Position numbers and translations under genes: made by a program
Notes under the pieces: generated by a model
Seen by the model: only the letters and a program-made list of their open reading frames with translations
Database searches by the model: none
Told to the model about the DNA's origin: nothing
Origin: Trichaptum fuscoviolaceum
Lineage: Eukaryota; Basidiomycota; Agaricomycetes; Hymenochaetales; Trichaptaceae
Length of the DNA stretch: 64,000 bases
Direction: 5' to 3'
NCBI GenBank assembly: GCA_910574455.1
Contig: CAJSYZ010000008.1
Span: 248,001-312,000 of the forward strand
Shown: one piece after another, positions 41,928 through 51,968 of the stretch
How the letters are laid out: every line of letters begins with the position of its first letter
How positions within the stretch are numbered: position 1 is the stretch's first letter

Positions 41928-42982
41928 ATGCCTTTGCTATATTTCCCCTTTCTCAAACTGCCCTATGATCTTTTCGATTACATTCTGTTTTTCCTCAATA
42001 TCCTTGATCTCGCTATCTTAATTAAGGCGTATGATTCTATTCCTTATGTTTGCGATGATATACGCAATCACGTTCGTCGTCGCACGACGGCACTGTTCAA
42101 TAAACTAGGTGATGTCGATGTTGTTACTTCCTTGATCTTACGAAACGGCATGGTTGTTTCCGGCTCTCGAGGTCTAGGTATCGCTGAACCCAGCATATCC
42201 GAATTCGTATGGCGTAGTGACATCAACCTCTACGCTGCTTATGGGCAGACGTCGGAGATAGATGAGCATCTGCGCGGCGAAAGGTTTACAGCCGTTCGCA
42301 GGCGACCGGCAATTGATGCCTTTGACAAGGAGGGATACGAAGCGCATCGTTCCGGTATTCACTCCGTCACGACATACACCAAGGGGTGCATCGTCATTGA
42401 CGTCGTGGAATCAATCGATGCCAGTCCACTCACTCCGATCTTCTGTTTTCACTCCACTGCTGTGAGTCCTGCTCATAAACGCCTTTGACTTCTCTAACGC
42501 GCATCTTCTCAGCCAATGGTCTTCTTCACGCCCCTGCTCATTTACGTTGCATACCCTGACCTGCTTCTGCGTTTTCACCGCCTTTTGGCGATGCTAAACT
42601 CCCGCATCTACCTCACCGAGGGTGACCAGGTTATGAGCGAACGCACGGCTCAGGCTCTTCGCAAGTACGAGCAGCGAGGCTTTCAGTTCGCAAGCACATC
42701 TGCTGCTTGGATTCCCCATTTATGCGAAAGCAGCCCAAACTGCCCCCACACCATGCGCAACGTCCTGGATGGCAGCGGACTTACTTTCCGACTTAAGGCT
42801 ATGACAAAACAGGAGGAGGTTCGCGCTCTCTGCCCGTATGTCCCCATCTTTGCTATACCGAGAGTCACTATCTAATCCCAGTCAGGTCCGGGCAACTTAT
42901 TTCCTGGCGTCTTGGCGGTCTTCCCTGTGCACATAGCGGCCCGAGCATGGCATCATTCACTATGCTCACCCCCTCCATCTAA
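41928..42982 (+). CDS. Hypothetical protein with F-box-like N-terminus
   Basis: Exons 41928-42461, 42513-42835 and 42886-42982, with introns of 51 and 50 bp and consensus GT...AG ends; spliced length is about 317 codons. The N-terminus LPYDLFDYILFFLNILDLA resembles an F-box, the Skp1-binding domain of ubiquitin ligase adaptors. The rest is an unrecognised domain shared with the next gene: VTSLILRNGMVVSG, LLIYVAYPDL, WIPHLCESSPNCPHTMRN and, after the second intron, SGQLISWRLGG align with segments of that gene in the same order. The third exon is supported by that alignment. A TATA box lies upstream, and element 3 begins just beyond it. The F-box call is by pattern only. Confidence 0.65.
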
Positions 42983-43250
42983 TTTGATTATCATTTCCAT
43001 CTGGAAAGCCATCGAAAATTCTCCCTCCATTTTCCATATTTCCATCACCATATTATTTCACGTGCCTTCACTTCGTCCTTCGCATAAAAGACCGCCCTCC
43101 CATCGCCCTCCCATTCCCAACATCGCCCTCACCACCTTGCATCAGTTAGCCCTCCGCCATACTCACCTCAGCGACACCCACCCCTCTGCGACATCCACTC
43201 TCTACAACTTTCACCCCCCTATCGCACCCCTCTCACCCCTCTCGCTCTCT

Positions 43251-44410
43251 ATGGCTCCCTCTGAAAGAGACTTCACCTACATCGATTACAAGCGCAACCG
43301 GCCGTACTATGACCAGCCCGTAGACGTCCTCCTCTCCGACGCCAAGACGGACCCCAAACGTCTTAGGCAGTTCAACGTACACTTCCAGGGTCGAATTGCT
43401 GCCGTACTCTCCAGCTTTGTCTCAAGAGAATGCGTTCCATGCGTGACGAAGCTTCTCTACGATACCAAAGGGGTGATCTCAGGCTTCCCTGCACTCGCCA
43501 CTCTTTACCCGGGCATTCTTCGGGGCCTCGATATCGACTCCGATGCTCCGTCTTCACCGCAATCCGACGAAACTGAGTTCGATTGTGAGGGATACAAGTC
43601 GTTCGTTCGCTCTTACCTCGACACCTACGTACTCGACGGACCTCGCGATAAGCCTCCAAGATTCACGTCGCTACCCATCCTCGTTCCTCGCGACCATCAT
43701 ACAGATCTTGTTCGCTTCTTCCGCGAGCACGGTTATGTCTCACGGGATCTCCTTCCACCTGTCTTTTACAGCAGGACCCACCCTGACGGCCACCTCTTTG
43801 AGCTTGGCTTCCATACTATCGACATCCTTTGCCACCCATCAGGACAGAAATTCGTTTATGTCCTGTCTTCCCCCAATCAGAACGCTTTCTATCCTTTGGC
43901 TTCCTCGCCTTGCACAGCTGACATGATAACAATCAGTCCTATGTTCATTTACTGCGCCTACCCTGGGCTTACTTTCACTGGGAAGGCATTATGTTCTGAT
44001 ATCTTCAGCAAACGGGGGATTGAACTTGACGCTATGGGCATGGACGTTCAAAACTCCTTTAGGCAATGGGAGCCTCACGTCTGCCCTGACTACTCCCACT
44101 GCCCTCACCGACTCCGAAACCAGACTGACGCTGTCGGATTCTATCACCCCTTACTCACTGAATGTCACTCCGAACAGATTTATGAGGATGTGTCCAGGTG
44201 AGCACACGACCCTTCCCCTTACGTTACTAAACAAATTCTAACAAAATCGCCAGTGGTTCCTACAATATCGTCTTTTGGCGTTTTGGTGGAAACTACTGTT
44301 CCTTGTCTTCTGAAGACGCTTGCAAGCTTTCCCGTATCGTCCAGATCTCTAGTGAAGCCGGCCATATATACGTCTTCACCGGAGATGCCAGCGACAATGA
44401 AAACGAATGA
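43251..44410 (+). CDS. Hypothetical protein, paralogue of the preceding gene
   Basis: Exons 43251-44197 and 44254-44410 with one 56-bp intron. I chose ATG 43251 (MAPSERDFTYIDYK) because the upstream open frame is low-complexity leader. Segments VTKLLYDTKGVISG, MFIYCAYPGL, WEPHVCPDYSHCPHRLRN and SGSYNIVFWRFGG match the preceding gene in order, including a Cys/His-rich motif (C-x4-H-C). The F-box-like N-terminus is absent. The paralogues probably arose by local duplication. Function unknown. Confidence 0.65.
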
Positions 44411-45395
44411 TTTTTGACGCTTTGTTTAGCTAGTAAGTATTCGCGGTACGCCGCTTAAAATCTTTACTTATGCGCCTCCCTCCCTTATAGGTCATTTCAA
44501 TAAAAAAAACCCTTACAAAAAGAGGCAGCGTCTTCTAATTAAACCAACCACTAACGCCTTGAATTCCTTTACAGTAAAAGTACATTACACTAGACGCATC
44601 GTTTTTCATTCCAAACTTATAGCCTTCGCCGCTTTAACTAGTCTACCTATCTGATAAAAAAATCCCCGTCCTTCCTAATAATGCTTGTATTTACGCGAGT
44701 GCGAAGAAATGCAATAAAAATGCCCATAAACTTAGGGAATTCATCCTTACATTCGCACGGTTGTTAATTGAGCGTTTAACACCGCAAATCTCCGGATCGA
44801 CGGTGGTGTGCCTAACTAAACCTCCTATGCAAATCGGTTCCCTTAAGTGAAATAATAAGACGCAATTGCCTAGTAAAGACGAGAGACCACCCGTTAAATT
44901 TCAGCCGTATCTTGATTTCAGCGCGTACCTTCTTCCACTATTCGGTATCCGATGAAGAAAGTGCCCTTGAATGTCAATCAGCGTCAACGGCTCCCAAAAA
45001 TTCTGCAGCAACACGCCTCTTTCCTACAATAGCCCAATACACCCCCATCGTCCCTATCCGACATAAAATGCTCATCAAATTCGATTCCGCTGCAGTAGCA
45101 TACTGCTCCATTGCTCGCACTATGGCTCTCAGACTGTGTCTTTCATTACATACCCGGAAAAAAAAAAAAAGGGTCCTCTACGTTCCCATCGCCGCCTACG
45201 TTATTTTTAAACGTACAGAAGCACTTAATAAAAGACAAAGTTCAATTTACTGATTACCATGCTTGGCTTTTCACCGAAACGGCGCAATGCACAGCATACA
45301 CCCAGCACATAAGTACAGAACCAATAGCACCCCCTACCCTCCTACTTCTCCATCCTTCCCTACTCACAACGCACTAAAAAAACCCTTGCACTAAG
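44411..45395. other. Stretch without a supported gene
   Basis: A/T-rich, with poly-A and poly-T runs and several AATAAA-like sites after the preceding gene. No frame worth calling. Confidence 0.4.
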
Positions 45396-46085
45396 ATGTT
45401 CGCTATCTTCTCCGTCAACAGCTACAACAGCTCGCTCTCTCGCGTTGAGCTTCTGTTGTGCCTTCTCACATGGGCCTTCTGGGTCCTACTCAACCTAGCG
45501 GAGATGTCCCAGATCGGACAGGGCGTAGCTTCTTCTTTGCGGGGCTTTTTTTCTACAGCGGTCGTAAGTCACTACCTCCCCCCCTTTCTTTCACAAAACT
45601 AACATACCTTAAATTGAAGCACATCTACACATTTCGCTCCCGCTCTAATCGCATCCGCAACAGAGCAGCCCGCTTATCCCACCGAATCCGTCATACATGC
45701 CCTACTTCAACTCGCTCCCATCCCGTACATGACATGCTAGAGTGAGTTTTTTTTACCTACCTTAATCTTATACATGCGTCCAATCTACCGCCCACATAGG
45801 ACGTTATCCAATGTGCAGGGCGCACTAGATGCTATCGAGCACTCGGCCGCAATCCCTTACCTCCTTTCCTTCCACGTCTTCCGTATCAACCTAGACTTCT
45901 TCGCAGAAGAGGTCAACAAGATTGAGCGTGAATTCATGGTGCGTACAACCTACCCTTCCAATACATTTTTCCGAACCCTCGCACGCCCTTAGGACCTCCG
46001 CCTATCCTTCATCGAAGAAGGAATACGCGAGCTTCTGCGGCAGGCTGCAGCCCTCGAAAACGCGCCCGCTGCTTCCGCTTCTTAG
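45396..46085 (+). CDS. Small four-exon hypothetical membrane protein, about 173 aa
   Basis: Inferred exons 45396-45563, 45620-45741, 45800-45938 and 45993-46085 give one continuous frame of 174 codons including stop. Introns are 54-58 bp with GTAAGT, GTGAGT and GTGCGT donors and TAG or AAG acceptors. The first exon contains a hydrophobic stretch ELLLCLLTWAFWVLLNLAE, a possible membrane helix; exon 3 encodes an amphipathic helix-rich region (LDFFAEEVNKIEREFM) and exon 4 a helical tail. The acceptor of intron 1 is uncertain, so the basic exon 2 may be shorter. No family recognised. Confidence 0.45.
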
Positions 46086-47643
46086 CTTGTCCAGCATCCA
46101 TGATGAGTTCCACGCCTGTAATTAGCGCACCCCATTGTACTAGCTACTCTTTCCTCCCTTCCCAATGTATTGAACCGGACTATCGGTCCCTCTTTTCCTG
46201 ACTTCTTCGGCCGCTTCATCTGTGTACAGTATTGTATCTTCCAAACCTAATATACCTTTTCCTCGCATTCACGCACGCACTTCGCTTCTTCGCCGCTCAA
46301 GGCACGGGGAAGAAGTACAAATATAGCACGAAGGTATGCGCTTTTAATTTCCGTTCTCTTCTACGCTACCTACGCTACCAGCGCTGATGGGCGCCGCCTT
46401 GCACTCTGCACCTTTCACAGATGCATAGCCTAGGCCGCCGATATGCCGACAACTCTATTATTTCTCTTTAAGTGCATGTAAACCCTTAATTACTAAAATC
46501 AGTTCGCCAAAACACTTCAGCCGTGATATATCATCCTTCTCAATCATCTCACTACCGAGGACAGCCTAGCAGAAGCATTTGCTCTTAACACATGTTCACT
46601 ACATCTCGTCTTCCTATTCCACGCTCCCTGCCTCACCTATTCGCCAGATCTCTCACAATTGCTGAACGCCTCTTTCAGCATTGCAGATCCCTCGCACGGT
46701 CGCTTCTCCATCATCCATTCATCGCAACCCATCAACAACGCATCACGCACAGACCCCAATTCCGACCTTCTTTGACCCCGGTACTTGATTGCTAGCAATA
46801 CCGGACACCTCCTGACTGCCTCTATTATTAAAATTCGGGACGCAAGACCCACTCCTTCTCAGCCTTTGCATGTTCACGCAAACCCAAATGCCTCACGTTC
46901 TATACCATATAAGCCAATACAGCGTATATCCTCTTCAAGTGTAGCCGTACTATCTTTGTTTTTCCCCAATACTACGTATCAATATACATATTTTGTGGCT
47001 ATATGCGCCCGTAGCCAATGTCATCGACTGCCGTGCTTACCCTGCAATAACCGTTCTAAACTTTAAACCTAATAATAACCATCCACATCCCTAATGCTTC
47101 TAAATCCTATAGTATTATCCCCGCGTACTCCATAACCTTACCTAGTCCCGCCTATAAAGGGAAGTCCTGCCTATTTAAGAAGGCATTCTAATCCAAGGAC
47201 TACCCAAGAATAGTTAGGGGTGAGAATGGTGGTGAGACTCGGTGCCTCGTAAGCTCAAGGAAGGGCTCATAATGAAGAACCGGAAGGGTGCAGCAGGTGG
47301 ACTTGAGACTGCAACCACTTGGATCTACCTCCCAATTTCAAGCTCATCTGTGGTGAAGTGATCTGGCTTGCTCGCGAGTAATGCACTGATGGCAGTCGTA
47401 GACCTGTTTCGGTTGCTGAGGGTGACATCTACTTTACGTGCCACCTTCTCGGACAGTCAAAGTCTGCGCATGTACGCATAGTAATAGGCTTCTGTATGTC
47501 AAAATGATTTTCTATTCTTTCTCTTACAATAACTTCACGCCCATCCCTGGGTAGCGGGCTTTGCTGTGAGTTCACTCACAGCCTCTAGCTGCTTGTTGCT
47601 ACTGAGAGGGTTTCTGGAGCGCCGGGATAGGAAAAGGTTGAGC
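46086..47643. other. Stretch without a supported gene
   Basis: Pyrimidine-rich on the plus strand, with only short frames lacking motifs. The part from about 47200 to the LTR has mixed composition and may belong to a gene interrupted by element 4, but I cannot show this. Confidence 0.4.
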
Positions 47644-47648
47644 CTCCA

Positions 47649-48166
47649 TGTAAGGGTCCTCAAGTCACGGGACCCTTCCCACGGAGGCGTGAGTACCGAG
47701 TCTCTATTCTGAGATCGGCTCACACACGGTAATTGCCGGTTATAAGGCTTCCAAAACCTTTCGGAAGCTTTTCCTTCTTTTCCTTCTGCTATGATGTAGA
47801 TCTAAGACGATCCTATGAAGGATCGTCTCTGAGACATAAATTGTACGAACGGATGTGTTCATACACTCCGTATTTCTTGTTTCATTCACAAACGGACCGC
47901 TAGTATGTCTCAGACAATGTAGATACAAACATGTATTTAAATTGAGAGATTCTGTACCAGAATCTCTCGTACTTGCAACACAGGTTGATTCCCCACAATC
48001 TACTCGTCGTCCTCGTTCTACTCTAGTAACTATCCTCGCAAACTCGAACTTGCCTTGCTCGACATCACTCGTCGATCTTGACGATCAGGATCCGGCATCT
48101 CACTGCCGGTTTCCTAATTTGGGCTCCAGACCCTTTCCTGTCCTATTCCGGACACGGGTCTTGACA
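47649..48166 (+). repeat. 5' LTR of element 4
   Basis: Contains three hairpins in a row: CTTCCaAAA/TTTCGGAAG (one base off perfect), GACGATCCT/AGGATCGTC and GAGAGATTCTG/CAGAATCTCTC. The last directly abuts the inferred self-primer GTACTTGCAA (47969-47978). Confidence 0.92.
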
Positions 48167-48168
48167 GT

Positions 48169-48178
48169 TTGCAAGTAC
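48169..48178 (+). other. Primer-binding site of element 4 (self-primed)
   Basis: TTGCAAGTAC lies 2 nt after the LTR and complements GTACTTGCAA at 47969-47978 over 10 nt. Confidence 0.5.
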
Positions 48179-48228
48179 CACCAAACACTCGAGATTGACT
48201 CCTTACTTCGTTATATTGCGTTCCAGGC

Positions 48229-49350
48229 ATGGAGAATAATGATAACGCCCTTCCCCCGTATCAGGCTAACGACCCGGAAATTCCGAACCCTCCGGAACAA
48301 CCACAGCCCAATCCCGAAGCTGCACCGGTTCCAGCTACACCTCCCCCTCCTCCCAACATCGCTCACCAAACTTTCATGGAAGACTTTGCTCGAGCCTTCG
48401 CCCAGCATCAAGTGGAAATGCAGAACACGCTCAACTTGCTCACGCAGTTTCAACATGCGCAGCTTCAAGGTCAACATATGCAGCAACTACAGCAGCAACA
48501 ACAAGCTCCTCTAGGAGGGTCGCGATCTTTACGTGTCAAGGAACCCCGCACTTTCTCGGGAAAACGGGACGAGCTACAACCCTTTGTTTCCGAGCTCAAG
48601 AATGCCATTACTCTTCAACATGGCGCTCTGGTTACGGACAACAATAAGGCACTTTATATGAACGCATTTCTCAAGAAACCGGGCCCTCCAGATTCGTGGT
48701 GGAACGGCATAGAAAAAGCCAAGCCTTACCTCCTCGAAGACTTCGATGGTCTCCTTCAAGACTTCGTAACTCATTTTCAGGACCCGGATCTTCGTGCTAC
48801 CAAGCAGCGCGAACTCGATAATCTCGTTCAGAAAGGATCAACTTCGAACTATGCTGCACGCTTCCTTGAGTTGTGCACATACTTGAATCTTACGGACGAA
48901 ACGCAATGCAATTACTTTAAACGCGGACTCAAGCACGAAGTTCATCGAGGCATAGCTTTCGTTTACCCTCCTCCTAGCAACCTCGACACCCTCATCCATT
49001 TAGCCATACAGATTGACAACAGTCTATATGCGGTCGACGCGGCCAAGAAACCGTCGACTTCCACTTCTAAATCTACAAGACAGTCAAATACCTCTTCATC
49101 CAATTCCTCTGGTAATTATCGAGGAACGCCTTCCAATGCCACCGTACCAATGGAAATCGACGCAGTCAAGCACAAACCTCTCACAAACGCTGAGCGCGGG
49201 TGTCGACGCAAGGACAATCTTTGCCTCTACTGTGGTAACGCAGGACACAAAGTTTCAGATTGCCCTGAACTGGCGAAGAAACCCAAGAAAGAGAAGATTG
49301 CCTCCTCAAGTTCGGACGCCAAGGGAAAAGGCAAACCGGAGGACAAGTAA
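48229..49350 (+). CDS. gag: Gag of element 4, 373 aa
   Basis: Starts at ATG 48229, shortly after the primer-binding site. The N-terminus is Pro/Gln-rich with a QMQQLQQQQQ run, followed by a retrotransposon Gag region (EPRTFSGKRDELQPFVSEL, DFVTHFQDPDLR) and a CCHC zinc knuckle, CLYCGNAGHKVSDC, near residue 332, with a Lys-rich tail. The frame is intact. Pol appears to begin at a separate ATG 20 bp beyond the gag stop, in another frame. Confidence 0.88.
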   Translation: MENNDNALPPYQANDPEIPNPPEQPQPNPEAAPVPATPPPPPNIAHQTFMEDFARAFAQHQVEMQNTLNLLTQFQHAQLQGQHMQQLQQQQQAPLGGSRSLRVKEPRTFSGKRDELQPFVSELKNAITLQHGALVTDNNKALYMNAFLKKPGPPDSWWNGIEKAKPYLLEDFDGLLQDFVTHFQDPDLRATKQRELDNLVQKGSTSNYAARFLELCTYLNLTDETQCNYFKRGLKHEVHRGIAFVYPPPSNLDTLIHLAIQIDNSLYAVDAAKKPSTSTSKSTRQSNTSSSNSSGNYRGTPSNATVPMEIDAVKHKPLTNAERGCRRKDNLCLYCGNAGHKVSDCPELAKKPKKEKIASSSSDAKGKGKPEDK

Positions 49351-49442
49351 GCAGCGTACCCCCTCTGGAGATGACTGACGCTGCCCGACCCAGCCCTCCA
49401 TCATACACTCCGGAGTTTGTGCGTTATGACAATAATACCTGG

Positions 49443-49966
49443 CACTGGAAAAATTTCACGCTTTTTCCTTATGTAAAAGTGTAAACAAAAGTTAAACTTT
49501 TATTTGGCCTTTTGACAGCTGTAAAATTCTGAGAAAACTTTAAATTTATCTTAACTTTTTGTCTAGTGCAAAATGACAACAAAAGTTAAACCTTTTAGGT
49601 CTGTAAAAGAATAATCAAAAGTAAGGCTTTTTTATGACAGAAAAGGCTAAACAAAAGGTTGAGACTTTTCATTCAACAAAATTCAAACTTTTGTCTAAAT
49701 TAGAGAGTAGTAGAAAAAAGTTTGAATTTTGTTGAATGAAAAGTCTCAACCTTTTGTTTATCCTTTTTTGTCATAAAAATAACTTACTTTTGTTCATTCT
49801 TTTACAGACCTAAAAGGTTTAACTTTTGTTGCCATTTTGCACTAGACACAAGGTTAAGATAAATTTAAAGTTTTTCTCAGAATTTTACAGCTGTCAAAAG
49901 GCCAAATAAAAGTTTAACTTTTGTTCACACTTTTACATAGAGAAAAAGCGTGAAATTTTTCCAGTG
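49443..49966. mobile_element. CACTA-like hairpin MITE, 524 bp
   Basis: Almost the whole element is one inverted repeat: arms of about 245 bp starting CACTGGAAAAATTTCACGC meet at a spacer of about 30 bp. TGG on each side (49440-49442 and 49967-49969) fits a 3-bp target duplication, as in CACTA/EnSpm elements, some of which begin CACTG. It has no coding capacity. It lies near the start of pol in element 4; removing it rejoins the frame YDNNTW to TLPCAIPPFY. Confidence 0.75.
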
Positions 49967-51378
49967 TGGACTCTCCCTTGTGCCATTCCTCCCTTTTATC
50001 GACTCTCAACACACGTATCCCGAAACATCGATTCCCCAGACCATTTTTTCGTCCCCGTCACTTTAAACTTTCCAAACATCAAACCCATAAAAACATTTGC
50101 CCTTTTAGACTCCGGAGCTACCACCTCATGTATCTCTGATAGATTTGCAATAAGACACAACCTTCCTCGAGCTCGTAAAGACAATCCGGTTCCGATCGTG
50201 GCAGTCGACGATCGACCAATTGCTTCAGGATTTATTACTCAAGACATTATCACTTCCTTACAAGTCAAAGGACACCAAGAACGCATTCGACTCGCGGTCG
50301 TCTCTGTTCATTACCCAGTAATACTGGGACTCGATTGGCTCAAACGCCATAACCCCTCAGTCGATTGGGCCCGCAAGAAATTAACACTAACGTGTTGCGG
50401 CCTTCAGAATATCGTTACCAGTGGTCGAGGGTCAGGCCCCGAACTCACCCTTCCAAACTCGCTCAATGTGACCTCTATCGGCCTAGGCTTGCACCTTAAC
50501 CCTATGTCTTTCGCATCCACAGTTACTGACTCACATCCAGTCACTCCAACCCATTATCCCAATGCTGTACCTGCAATACACGCAATTATCAATCACAACT
50601 CGATCATTGGAAATGGCTCGCGCCGTACCAAGTTTTTCCCCTCTGCAAGTATTGAAACACTCGACGACTCACCCGATGTTTCTCCCTCAAACTCACAAGA
50701 GCCCTTGAATTCGTCTCCACCTGCCACCATCTCATTCCTCACTACGAAACGGTTTTATAAACAAGCTAAGGGTAGAGACGTCTACTCCTTCCGCTATTAT
50801 GATAATCGCGAGCTTGCCACTTTGGAAGCTTGACGCGCTCGACTTGCGTCTTTTGGCCCGGCAGATTCCAACACTCAAGATCCTAATACAGCAAACACTC
50901 AAAAGCCGAACCTTCGGCATACTGACACTAGCACCGATCCAGTCACTCGGCAATCAAGAGATTCTTCCAGCCCTGAGGCCGAAGACGATGCCGCTCCGAA
51001 ACAGGAAACTCTGGCTTCACTGCCGAGCAAGTACCACGCCTATTCCGACGTATTTTCCACCATTGACGTCGACAATTTACCTCCTCATCGACCTTACGAC
51101 TGTTCGATTGAGTTAGAGGAAAATAAATCACCACCATTTGGGCCCATTTACGGTCTCTCAGAGACCGAACGAAAGGCTCTCCACGAATACGTGGAATCTA
51201 ACCTAGCCAAGGGTTTTATACGACGCTCTACGTCTGCCGCTGGGGCCCCAATCCTGTTTATCAAGAAAAAGACAGGTGACTTGCGTCTGTGCGTCGACTA
51301 TCGAGGACTCAATGCGGTCACCAAGAAGAATTGATATCCCCTTCCACTCACAGACGAACTCCTCGACCGCGTTCGAGG

Positions 51379-51968
51379 TAGTGTTGCTAAAGTTCAGTTC
51401 AGTTCAGTTCAGACCCCTTTTGGTCCGAACCCCGAACTGAACTGTTCGGATTTTCCGGCCTCAGCCTGAACCCCGAACTGAACTCAAAGTTCAGTTCAGT
51501 TCAGTTCAGCCAGCCCAAATTCTGGCTGAACCCGGTTTGAACCCGGTTCAAGTATCTATTTTTAGAAAGCCTTAGTACATACCATATATGGAAATTTTGT
51601 TATATAATCCCACTTGAACCGGGTTCAAACTGGGTTCAAACTCAGTTCAGCAATAAACCTTAGTACATTTAGTATATTCTAGACATAGATTCTGCTTAAT
51701 ATTGATAAGTTTCACTTTTAATTGACATTTTAAGTACTTTATAGTTGTCAAACTATAAGGTTTTCCATCTTTAAAGGGTGGGTAAGTTACCTGAAGTTCA
51801 GGGTTTGAACCAGGTTTGAACCAGGTTCAGCATTTCTCTGGAGGCCTGAACCCCGAACTGAACTCAGGTTCAAAATCTGAGATTTCTCTGAACCTGAACC
51901 TGAACACGGTTCAGTTCGGAGTTCGAACCCGGTTCAGGCCTATCCTGAACTGAACTTTAGCAACACTA
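51379..51968. mobile_element. Non-autonomous hAT-type element, 590 bp
   Basis: Ends are inverted copies beginning TAGTGTTGCTAAAGTTCAG. GTTCGAGG at 51371-51378 and 51969-51976 is a perfect 8-bp target duplication. Subterminal DNA is made of many GTTCAG and GAACTGAAC words in both orientations. It splits the reverse transcriptase of element 4 between LLDRV and RGCTVFSVIDLKN, and removal restores the frame. Confidence 0.85.
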
